DNA from: an uncultured bacterium | GTDB lineage: Bacteria; Pseudomonadota; Alphaproteobacteria; Rhodospirillales; Rhodospirillaceae | NCBI GenBank assembly: GCA_903896775.1 | Contig: CAITZE010000331.1 | Coordinates: 1-5,314 of the forward strand | Length of the DNA stretch: 5,314 bases | Direction: 5' to 3' | Shown here: piece by piece, positions 1 through 5,075 of the stretch | How the letters are laid out: every line of letters starts with the position of its first letter | Numbering within the stretch: the first letter of the stretch is position 1 | Notes under the pieces: generated by a model | What the model was told of the DNA's origin: nothing | The model's input: only the letters and a program-made list of their open reading frames with translations | The model's database searches: none | Translations under genes and position numbers: made by a program

Positions 1-1
1 C

Positions 2-685
2 GCAGCCACGGCCAAAGCATTGGCCGACGAAGGCGCAGATGTCGTCATCAGCTACGCCGCTTCCGATGACAAAGCCAAAGCGGTGGTCAAAGAACTGGAA
101 GCCAAAGGCGTACGCGCGGCGGCTCTCAAAGCCGATCAAGGTGATGCGACGCAGGTGACCAAACTTGTGAACGATGTGGTAGCCAAGTTCGGCCGTCTCG
201 ACATTCTCGTGAACAACGCCGGCGTGGCTGTGCCTTCGCCCGTCGATCAAGACGCTGACGCCGCGACCTTGGAGCGCCAGATTGCCGTCAACGTGACCGG
301 CGTGTTCACGGCCATTCGCGCTGCCGCCAAAGTCATGGGCGAGGGCGGTCGTATCATCTCGATGAGCTCGGGCCTGGCCGTGCGCACGTTCCCCGGCATG
401 GCTGACTATTCGGCCACGAAAGCCGCAGTTGCTGGTTACACCCGCGCCGCAGCCCGCGACTTAGGCCCGAAGAAGATCACGGTGAACGCGCTGCAAGTTG
501 GTTCCATCGCCACCGATATGAACCCGGAGGATGGCCCGGGCTCTGACGGACAACGTGCGGCCAATGCCCTGGGCCGTTACGGCAAGCCGGAAGAAATCGC
601 TGCGGCGGTTGTGTTTCTGGCGAGCCCCGCTGCGTCCTTTGTCACCGGCAGCTTGATGGCCGTCGACGGCGGCTTCGGCGCTTAA
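2..685 (+). CDS. Short-chain dehydrogenase/reductase (SDR), 5' end cut by window edge
   Basis: This is a classical SDR oxidoreductase, expected to reduce or oxidise a carbonyl/alcohol with NAD(P)(H) in the cytoplasm; the substrate cannot be told. The frame is open from base 2, and the TTG at 20 is an internal Leu codon rather than the start: the residues before it (AATAKAL) fit the helix after the TGxxxGIG cofactor loop, which lies off the window. Counting the codon at base 2 as residue 1, I see NNAG at 71-74 and the full catalytic tetrad: Asn97 (NVTG), Ser123 (SMSS), Tyr136 and Lys140 (YSATK). The C-terminal FVTG...DGG signature is near the end. The end of the second strand (ISYAAS) has no acidic residue, which favours NADP(H) by inference. 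One oddity: the usual Pro-Gly after VNxxxP is Val166-Gly167 here (LQVGSIATDM). The reading frame is otherwise intact to TAA at 683. A pirin gene follows after 36 bases, probably in the same transcript. Confidence 0.95.
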   Translation, partial: AATAKALADEGADVVISYAASDDKAKAVVKELEAKGVRAAALKADQGDATQVTKLVNDVVAKFGRLDILVNNAGVAVPSPVDQDADAATLERQIAVNVTGVFTAIRAAAKVMGEGGRIISMSSGLAVRTFPGMADYSATKAAVAGYTRAAARDLGPKKITVNALQVGSIATDMNPEDGPGSDGQRAANALGRYGKPEEIAAAVVFLASPAASFVTGSLMAVDGGFGA

Positions 686-721
686 GTATTTCGGCTACAA
701 GATCTCGAAAGGAGAACAGTC

Positions 722-1420
722 ATGATTGAACGCAGACCTTTCAATACGCTGGGCGGAGCCGACCACGGCTGGCTGAAGGCCAAACATCACTTCTCATTCG
801 CCGACTATCACGATCCGGCGCGTGTGCACCTTGGTGCCTTGCGCGTCTGGAACGACGACGAGATCGCACCGGAGACCGGCTTTCCGCCGCATCCTCACGC
901 GAATATGGAAATCATCACCTATGTCCGCAAAGGCGCGATCACGCACGAAGACAGCCTTGGCAACAAAGGCCGCACGGAAGCCGGCGATGTCCAAGTCATG
1001 AGCGCCGGCACCGGCATCCGTCACGCCGAGTATAATCTGGAGAAGGAACCGACGACGCTGTTCCAGATCTGGATTATCCCGACGCGCAACGGCGGCGCGC
1101 CGTCGTGGGGTGCGAAACCCTTTCCGAAGAATGACCGTTCCGGGAAGTTTGTCACGCTCGCCAGCGGTTTCCCGGAGGACAAGGATGCGCTGCCCATCCG
1201 CACCGATGCGCGGGTGTTGGGTGCAACCTTGAAGGCCGGTGAGACGATTGAGTATGCCTTGGGCGCCACACGTAAAGGCTACTTGGTGCCGGCGGTTGGC
1301 GCGATTGAAGTCAACGGCGTGCGTATCGATCACCGCGACGGTGCGGCGATCGAGCAGGAAGGCGCCTTGAAGATCAAGGCATTAGAAGACGCCGAAGTCG
1401 TCATGGTGGACGCGGCTTAA
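722..1420 (+). CDS. Pirin family protein, YhhW-type (quercetin 2,3-dioxygenase-like bicupin)
   Basis: A 232-residue cytoplasmic bicupin of the pirin family, close in length and sequence pattern to E. coli YhhW (231 aa as I recall it), which has quercetin 2,3-dioxygenase activity in vitro. The N-terminal cupin carries the complete metal site: His57 and His59 in the HPHxxMEIITYV motif, then His101 and Glu103 in MSAGTGIRHAEYN. These match the human pirin ligands (His56, His58, His101, Glu103). HGWL, FSFADYHDP and ALRVWNDD are also family hallmarks. The C-terminal cupin (about 140-232) shows no such ligand set, as is normal for the family. The ATG is preceded by AGGAG at 710-714 with 7 bases of spacing. 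It follows the SDR gene by 36 bases with no terminator between them and is followed by a strong one, so it is probably the last gene of that operon. The physiological substrate is unknown; some pirins act as regulators or redox sensors instead. The family call is firm, the quercetinase role is inferred. Confidence 0.95.
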   Translation: MIERRPFNTLGGADHGWLKAKHHFSFADYHDPARVHLGALRVWNDDEIAPETGFPPHPHANMEIITYVRKGAITHEDSLGNKGRTEAGDVQVMSAGTGIRHAEYNLEKEPTTLFQIWIIPTRNGGAPSWGAKPFPKNDRSGKFVTLASGFPEDKDALPIRTDARVLGATLKAGETIEYALGATRKGYLVPAVGAIEVNGVRIDHRDGAAIEQEGALKIKALEDAEVVMVDAA

Positions 1421-1444
1421 GAACACCGTCTGCACCTATCGCGC

Positions 1445-1480
1445 AAAGGGCCGATTTTCTACCGAAAGTCGGCCCTTTTT
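1445..1480 (+). terminator. Strong rho-independent terminator after the pirin gene
   Basis: Bases 1445-1459 pair with 1464-1478 to give a 15-bp stem (one G-U pair, no bulge) closed by the four-base loop UACC. The core is AAAGGGCCGA against TCGGCCCTTT. The 3' arm ends in a run of five T (1476-1480), and further T-rich sequence follows (GCGTTTT, then TGCGTTTTT). It starts 24 bases after the pirin stop codon. On the minus strand the hairpin is not followed by a comparable T run, so it works mainly for plus-strand transcripts. It separates the SDR-pirin unit from the next gene. Confidence 0.93.
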
Positions 1481-1576
1481 GCGTTTTAGTCTGCGTTTTT
1501 ATGGCTCGGAACCTTCTGTCATAGCGAGCGTTTTATCTTTGTAAACCAGCGTGAAATTAGCTCCCGGAGCCGTATC

Positions 1577-2053
1577 ATGATCAAATTCGTCACCATTTTC
1601 CCGCTCACCCTTGTGGTCGGCGCCCTTGCGTTGGTGTCGTGTGTTGCGACTAACGCCATGGCCGCCCCGGTGGCGAGTGAATACGCGACAATCAAACTGG
1701 TCGATGCTTATGCCGGTGACACGCTGGTATTCCTCGAAAAGAATCCCGCGAAATGCGATCAAGGCTATTGGATGCGCCCGACCCAGGCGAAATTCAGCGC
1801 CAACCTCGCGCTGATCGAAAAGGCCGCTCACTCCAATGCACGCGTAAAGATCGTCGCCAACGATGCCGAGATGTGGCCGCAGATGGATGTGAAGCGTTGC
1901 CGCTTGCAATCCATTGAAATGGAAGATGTGGCCCACGTCGATCCCGCCACCGAAGGCCCGAAGGCTGCCGAGAGCGACGATCCTGTTGTCGTCGATCCGA
2001 ACGTGACACAGCCTGCCCCGCCGCCGAGCCCCACCAAAGACCCGCGCGGCTAA
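1577..2053 (+). CDS. Small exported protein, probable lipoprotein, unknown function
   Basis: A 158-residue protein I cannot assign to a characterised family. The ATG has CGGAG at 1565-1569, 7 bases upstream. The N-terminus is a signal peptide: MIK, a hydrophobic stretch to residue 20, then either a lipobox LVSC with Cys22 as the lipidated residue, or a signal peptidase I site (AMA, cut after Ala29). Both are plausible; the lipobox is acceptable but not ideal. The mature core (about 32-120) has two cysteines, Cys60 in a CDQGYW segment and Cys108 in a CRL segment, which could form a disulfide. The C-terminal tail, about residue 121 on, is acidic and rich in Pro (PAPPPSPTKDP) and looks disordered. 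The C-x2-GYW ... C-x-L layout reminds me of small secreted proteobacterial proteins with OB-fold-like cores, but this is recollection, not a match. It sits alone after a strong terminator, so it needs its own promoter; I find no convincing one. Its stop interlocks with that of the opposing gene. Confidence 0.8.
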   Translation: MIKFVTIFPLTLVVGALALVSCVATNAMAAPVASEYATIKLVDAYAGDTLVFLEKNPAKCDQGYWMRPTQAKFSANLALIEKAAHSNARVKIVANDAEMWPQMDVKRCRLQSIEMEDVAHVDPATEGPKAAESDDPVVVDPNVTQPAPPPSPTKDPRG

Positions 2054-2571
2054 CTGGGCGTCGCGTTCTTCAGCACTTCATCGTAAACGAACAGAACACG
2101 GCGCACGGCATCCGTGATGTGACGCGATGACAGCGTTGCCCCTGAAATCATCTCGACGTGTTTAGGTTCTCTCGTCGTCTCGCCGATAAACTGCGCGCGC
2201 CATTCCGGCATCGTGACGGTATTATAGTCCGCCAGGCATTCCAGGATTTCGACACCCTGCACCGCGCCGTTATCATCGATAGCTACGGCGAAGGTGATGG
2301 TGTCGTCCTTGCCTTGGGTCTGGTCGAGCACGACCCATCCATTGGCTTTTCCCGACACACGCCAGGCTTTCACATGGGCGTCATAGACCGAGGTGTGCGC
2401 GTTATCGGCCACGGTCGCGGCTTGGGCGTCGCTAAGCTTCACAAAATGCTCGGTGAAGGTCGCGCCGGGAAACAGAAGGTCTTGCGCGTCTTGCACGCCC
2501 ATATAGATCGTGGCGCTGGCGGGTGCTGCCATCACAAGAGCGGCGGGGATCAACAGCAACTGAGCGCGCAA
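2050..2571 (-). CDS. Exported FMN-binding domain protein with flavinylation motif
   Basis: A 173-residue protein of the FMN_bind group (as in RnfG/NqrC/NosR), expected in the periplasm carrying covalently bound FMN as a one-electron carrier. The signal peptide is MRAQLLLIPAALVMAAPASA with cleavage after Ala20. The key motif is EMISGATLSS at 140-149: in this family the Thr of SGAT (Thr146) receives FMN phosphoester-linked by ApbE. The conserved stretch before it (PEWRAQFIGET, 122-132) and after it (RHITDAVRRVL) fit the family too. The start is TTG at 2571, chosen because GGGAG (2578-2582) lies 6 bases upstream and it gives a clean signal peptide. An ATG slightly upstream (2586-2584) is out of frame. 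It lies 66 bases downstream of the hydrolase gene on the same strand, so it may be co-transcribed, with a possible hairpin between. No ApbE, PepSY or ferric reductase partner is in view. Its stop overlaps the stop of the plus-strand gene. The family call is firm; the electron partner is unknown. Confidence 0.92.
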   Translation of the reverse strand: MRAQLLLIPAALVMAAPASATIYMGVQDAQDLLFPGATFTEHFVKLSDAQAATVADNAHTSVYDAHVKAWRVSGKANGWVVLDQTQGKDDTITFAVAIDDNGAVQGVEILECLADYNTVTMPEWRAQFIGETTREPKHVEMISGATLSSRHITDAVRRVLFVYDEVLKNATPS

Positions 2572-2577
2572 AGCGGA

Positions 2578-2582
2578 CTCCC
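2578..2582 (-). promoter_or_regulatory. Shine-Dalgarno deciding the TTG start of the FMN-binding gene
   Basis: Reads GGGAG on the minus strand, 6 bases ahead of TTG at 2571. It makes this rare start codon the best choice: the nearest upstream ATG is out of frame, and the next in-frame ATG (codon 14) would destroy the signal peptide. Confidence 0.75.
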
Positions 2583-2601
2583 ATTCGCGTGACAGGTGTG
2601 A

Positions 2602-2607
2602 AGTATA
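2602..2607 (-). promoter_or_regulatory. Possible -10 box for the FMN-binding gene
   Basis: TATACT on the minus strand matches the sigma-70 -10 consensus at five of six positions. It lies about 30 bases upstream of the TTG start, so a transcript starting near 2595 would have a short leader containing the GGGAG site. No recognisable -35 box lies 16-18 bases further upstream, so this is weak evidence for an independent promoter. Confidence 0.3.
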
Positions 2608-2613
2608 ACGGCC

Positions 2614-2635
2614 AAAAGCGGCGAGAGTGTGCCGC
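2614..2635 (-). terminator. Weak terminator-like hairpin after the hydrolase gene
   Basis: On the minus strand, GCGGC (2635-2631) and GCCGC (2622-2618) form a 5-bp GC-only stem with an 8-base loop, followed directly by TTTT (2617-2614). It begins two bases after the hydrolase TAG. The stem and U run are short, so read-through into the FMN-binding gene is likely. It may act as a partial terminator or as an RNA 3'-end stabiliser. Confidence 0.4.
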
Positions 2636-2637
2636 CT

Positions 2638-4773
2638 CTATTTGTTGAAATAGGCGCAGCTTTCGTCGGCGGGTGCGCGTGCGACCATGCGGTCGTAAAA
2701 CGCCCCGGCACGCTCGATCATCGGATTGAGGTCGCTGCCCAGGATCAATTCCTTTTCCGCCAAAGCTAGGGTCGCGGCGGCATAGGCTTTGGTATAGGCT
2801 TCGCGGGTCGGATAGCGCTCTTTGATCGATTGGCGCGGATCGCCGCCAGTGAGACGTTCGTTCTCGTCGATATCGAAGGGCAGGAAGCTGCCGTCGGCCC
2901 CAGCCAAACGTTCGGGCGCGCCCGTCGCGGCGTTCTGCATGTTCCAGCCGACATAGGTGCCCAGCGGCACACTGATAGCCGGCAAGCGAATGCCGCCTTT
3001 ATCGAGACCGTCATCGTCGGCCAACGGCACCAGCACCGTGAAGGTCTTGCCGACATGGGGCGGCATAGTGTCGGCGATGCCATCGTTGGCGAAGTGCGCG
3101 CCGAAGTCGAGGCGCGGCGGCTCAACCGTGCGGGTCGGATTGCGCTGCCCCGGAATCTTGGGGAATTTCTCCAAGTACTGCGCGATATGGCCCAAGCTGC
3201 CGTCGGCCAGTTGCGGCAACATCGACGGCGGCGGTTCTTTTTTCACCGTCACCCAGGCGTCGAGGTGCAACAGCATGGCGCGCAACAAAGGCCGGTAATC
3301 CAGGGGATCACGGCAGTTGGCGAGCATGCCGCGGTCAGGTGACGCGGTCAGAGCCTGTGCGCCGCCTGCCACCATATAAATGCGGGCGCGCGCATCGGGC
3401 GCAAGATCGGCGCTGCCGTCCACGGCGGTATGGGTGAGGGATGCACCATGAGCCCAGTATTCCGTGGCGCTGTTGATATAGAACAATCTCGGCACGCCAC
3501 CGTTGGGCGAGGCGCGGTCGAATACACTTGCCGTCGTCCCGGCCACCGCATCGGTTTGTGCGGCTGTTGCGAAGGGAAAGCTGTCGCCGGCGAAATCCAG
3601 ATCGAGGTCGGAGCTGAAAGCCCGCGCACCTTGCGCAAAGCGTGAATTGAAATTGCCGCGCCCTGCGCCGGCGGCGTTCACCACCGCGCCATCGAAGGCC
3701 ATGCGCGAACGTCCGTCGGCGGCCAGGCCATAGAACACCATGCTTTGCAGGACACGTGCACTCTGTGTGCTGCCGAAAGCCACCACCGCTTTTGGCAAAT
3801 CAGCGCCGTTGGCGGTGAGGGGATTCGGTGTGCCGATGTGATCGGCCTTTTCGTGCCGGAAGAATTCCAGCGCATCGCGAATCCCGGCGAGGCCTAAGCC
3901 AGCAACGTGCGGTCCGCGCACATTGTATGTCACGGTGTAAATCATGCCCGGCTTGAAGCCGCCATCCAACGTGATAATTGCAGGATCGAAGATCGTATGG
4001 CCGTCGGCGTCATAACCAAAGTGCCAGCGGTTACGCGCGATGGGCGTGCGCGTTCCCAGCGCGCTATCGCGTACCGTCAGCACATCGTTGGCGTCATCGG
4101 GCGAAGCGGGCTCAAGGCCGATGGTTCCCGCTGCGGCATGACGCGCGAAGGGCACGGCTTGTGTGACGCTGATCTCGCCCGTGGTGCGGCCAAAAATGGG
4201 TTTGCCGCCGTCGCTCGCGATGGGCAAGTCGGCGCGCAAGCGTCCACCGCCCAGCGGCACATCCCAGTTCCACCCGGTTGCGAGCACGGCGTAGCCTTGC
4301 TCCATCAGGAAACCATTGCCGGCATCGGCGGCTGTGAGCGGCAGATTGTTGACCGGCGCATCATTGAGTTCGCTGAGCAGTGTGAAATCGCCGCGATTGG
4401 CCGGCTGGAATAGAACACGTCCATTGCCGCGCGCCGGATCCAAGGGTTTCAGCAGGATGAAATCAGCCGCAAACGTGACGCGACCTTGCGCATCACGCGG
4501 TGCGAGCCGGATGTCGGCGATGGCTTGGTTTTCGGCGGCACCCGCTTTGACCGCGAAATACAGCCGACCGCGCAAGCGTTCATAAGGCCCGACATTCCCG
4601 AAAGACTTGCCGTCGGCTAGAACTGTACGTTCCAGGACCTCGATGCGGTCCACATCGGCATGAGCGCGCCCACCCAAAACCAGCAGCACGCTCATCAAAA
4701 TTGCCGGCAAAAAGGCCGCTTTTGGCAACCGGCGGCGCTTTTCCAGTCCCCGCGCCGCAATACGCTCTCTCAT
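2638..4773 (-). CDS. Large exported alpha/beta-hydrolase domain protein (Abhydrolase_10 type), atypical catalytic residues
   Basis: A 711-residue protein from ATG 4773, resembling the 'alpha/beta hydrolase domain-containing protein' family (Pfam Abhydrolase_10). The substrate is unknown. Family hallmarks, numbered from this ATG: YNVRGPH (284-289), AGAGRGNFNSRFAQ (368-381), SATEYWAHGASLTHT (435-449), PLADGSLG near 520, LGTYVGWN (604-611), GDPRQSIKERYPTREAY from 644. The N-terminus is a long signal peptide: about 20 basic/polar residues including KRRRLPK (Tat-like), a hydrophobic core, then AHA (37-39) before Asp40. A TTG at 4815 would add 14 residues; I prefer the ATG because AAAGGG (4783-4788) precedes it by 9 bases and a candidate promoter places the transcript start near the TTG. 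Oddities: the nucleophile elbow, GxSQSGR in relatives as I know them, reads GSTQSAR with Thr336 at the nucleophile position, and the usual AGTQHG segment reads AGGAQAL (469-475) without His. The frame is otherwise complete, so it is expressed but perhaps not a conventional serine hydrolase. Only two cysteines (487, 706). Confidence 0.88.
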   Translation of the reverse strand: MRERIAARGLEKRRRLPKAAFLPAILMSVLLVLGGRAHADVDRIEVLERTVLADGKSFGNVGPYERLRGRLYFAVKAGAAENQAIADIRLAPRDAQGRVTFAADFILLKPLDPARGNGRVLFQPANRGDFTLLSELNDAPVNNLPLTAADAGNGFLMEQGYAVLATGWNWDVPLGGGRLRADLPIASDGGKPIFGRTTGEISVTQAVPFARHAAAGTIGLEPASPDDANDVLTVRDSALGTRTPIARNRWHFGYDADGHTIFDPAIITLDGGFKPGMIYTVTYNVRGPHVAGLGLAGIRDALEFFRHEKADHIGTPNPLTANGADLPKAVVAFGSTQSARVLQSMVFYGLAADGRSRMAFDGAVVNAAGAGRGNFNSRFAQGARAFSSDLDLDFAGDSFPFATAAQTDAVAGTTASVFDRASPNGGVPRLFYINSATEYWAHGASLTHTAVDGSADLAPDARARIYMVAGGAQALTASPDRGMLANCRDPLDYRPLLRAMLLHLDAWVTVKKEPPPSMLPQLADGSLGHIAQYLEKFPKIPGQRNPTRTVEPPRLDFGAHFANDGIADTMPPHVGKTFTVLVPLADDDGLDKGGIRLPAISVPLGTYVGWNMQNAATGAPERLAGADGSFLPFDIDENERLTGGDPRQSIKERYPTREAYTKAYAAATLALAEKELILGSDLNPMIERAGAFYDRMVARAPADESCAYFNK

Positions 4774-4806
4774 CTCGTCAAACCCTTTGGCCAAGCCCCT
4801 TCGCAG

Positions 4807-4827
4807 TATGCCCAATCTTCGGGCATA
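4807..4827. repeat. Perfect 7-bp inverted repeat, operator candidate
   Basis: TATGCCC (4807-4813) and GGGCATA (4821-4827) are exact inverse complements separated by 7 bases (AATCTTC). The spacing puts the arm centres 14 bases apart, too far for one helical turn but suited to a dimeric regulator with spaced half-sites or to a hairpin in the transcript. It overlaps the putative -10 and start point of the hydrolase promoter, where a repressor site would be expected. No regulator gene is in the window. Confidence 0.5.
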
Positions 4828-4850
4828 GGCCCAAGCTGGAATTTAGCCAA
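4822..4850 (-). promoter_or_regulatory. Putative sigma-70-like promoter for the hydrolase gene
   Basis: On the minus strand TTGGCT (4850-4845) and TATGCC (4827-4822) are exactly 17 bases apart. They match the -35 and -10 consensus at four and three positions respectively, so the hexamers are modest and the spacing ideal. A start site near 4814 would leave about a 40-base leader before ATG 4773 and would rule out the TTG at 4815 as a start with a normal ribosome binding site. Confidence 0.35.
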
Positions 4851-4893
4851 CCTTTCCCGCCGATGGTTTTCGCCATGTTTTCCGAAGGAAGAG

Positions 4894-4937
4894 GGGTGAC
4901 GCAGCCGTCTCATGGGGAGCTGTCTCACCCTTTTTTG
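4894..4937 (+). terminator. Orphan terminator-like hairpin (attenuator or sRNA end candidate)
   Basis: GGGTGA (4894-4899) pairs with TCACCC (4925-4930). After a C-C mismatch, GCAGC (4901-4905) pairs with GCTGT (4919-4923, one G-U). This gives 11 pairs with a 13-base loop, followed at once by TTTTTTG (4931-4937) and TTT. This is a good rho-independent terminator for plus-strand RNA, yet no plus-strand gene lies upstream: the preceding 2.2 kb is the oppositely oriented hydrolase gene. It could end a small RNA or a leader transcript from this intergenic region, or limit antisense transcription. Confidence 0.6.
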
Positions 4938-4955
4938 TTTGCCCCTTTTAGTTTG

Positions 4956-4996
4956 CACGGCCCCAATCCGTAATTTACGATTGCTCGGGGCTCGTG
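4956..4996 (+). repeat. Nested 41-base inverted repeat upstream of lipoprotein gene
   Basis: CACGGCCCC (4956-4964) pairs with GGGGC-T-CGTG (4987-4996, one bulged T). Inside, AAT (4965-4967) pairs with ATT (4980-4982), and CGTAA-T-TTACG (4969-4979) is a perfect palindrome around one base. The outer stem has 9 pairs. In RNA the tip would close as CGT/ACG with a five-base loop. It could be a leader hairpin in the lipoprotein mRNA, or the central CGTAATTTACG could be a protein site in DNA. Confidence 0.5.
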
Positions 4997-5064
4997 AAAT
5001 GGGGTCGGGTCTATCTCTGGTGAGGAGATGGGCACGATATTCGGGTGGGATTATTTTGGAGAGG

Positions 5065-5069
5065 AAGGA
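5065..5069 (+). promoter_or_regulatory. Shine-Dalgarno deciding the GTG start of the lipoprotein gene
   Basis: AAGGA (5065-5069), within the purine run GGAGAGGAAGGA, sits 6 bases before GTG 5076. An in-frame ATG at 5028 exists, but its purine run (GAGGAG) abuts the codon with no spacing, and it would push the lipobox Cys to residue 50, so GTG is preferred. Confidence 0.7.
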
Positions 5070-5075
5070 TCGCCA

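Larger units (their letters stand above)
4774..5075. other. Divergent intergenic region with promoter, hairpins and inverted repeats
   Basis: About 300 bases separate the minus-strand hydrolase start from the plus-strand lipoprotein start. I find no convincing protein gene here. It holds a putative minus-strand promoter (4822-4850) with an overlapping inverted repeat (4807-4827), a plus-strand terminator-like hairpin with T run (4894-4937), and a nested inverted repeat (4956-4996), followed by the lipoprotein ribosome binding site. The region is less GC-rich and more T-rich in places than the flanking genes, as expected for regulatory DNA. Confidence 0.7.

Noticed and set aside
794..1333. Open frame of 179 codons antisense to the pirin gene
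   Set aside because: It lies wholly inside a firmly identified gene, shows no family motif, and has the Arg-rich composition typical of antisense frames in GC-rich DNA.
1480..1499. Direct repeat TGCGTTTT (1480-1487 and 1492-1499)
   Set aside because: Short, T-rich and part of the tail after a terminator; likely chance.
1496..1545. Possible sigma-70 promoter for the small exported protein (TTCTGT and TATCTT)
   Set aside because: The spacing is about 14 bases and the hexamers match poorly, so I do not claim a promoter.
1560..1570. Palindrome GCTCC-C-GGAGC over the ribosome binding site of the small exported protein
   Set aside because: In RNA only about three pairs could form around a usable loop, too weak to suggest control, and palindromes of this size are common in GC-rich DNA.
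1499..1936. Open frame of 145 codons on the minus strand opposite the small exported protein
   Set aside because: The plus-strand frame has a signal peptide, a good ribosome binding site and sensible composition; the minus-strand product is rich in His/Arg/Gly without motifs and looks like a shadow.
3907..4413. Plus-strand open frame of 168 codons inside the hydrolase gene
   Set aside because: The minus strand encodes recognised family motifs throughout; the plus product has no motif and no good ribosome binding site.
4858..4890. Fluoride (crcB) riboswitch-like string GATGGTTTTCGCCATG
   Set aside because: It has ATGG and CCAT pairing round a short loop, but the required GGNG/CNCC stem does not form and no TGATG...CTAC segment follows; the neighbouring gene is a lipoprotein, not a fluoride exporter.
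4660..4973. Two overlapping plus-strand frames at the hydrolase 5' end, considered as the gene served by the orphan terminator
   Set aside because: One runs through the terminator hairpin and the other stops at its base; neither has a Shine-Dalgarno or a recognisable protein character, so they do not explain the terminator convincingly.
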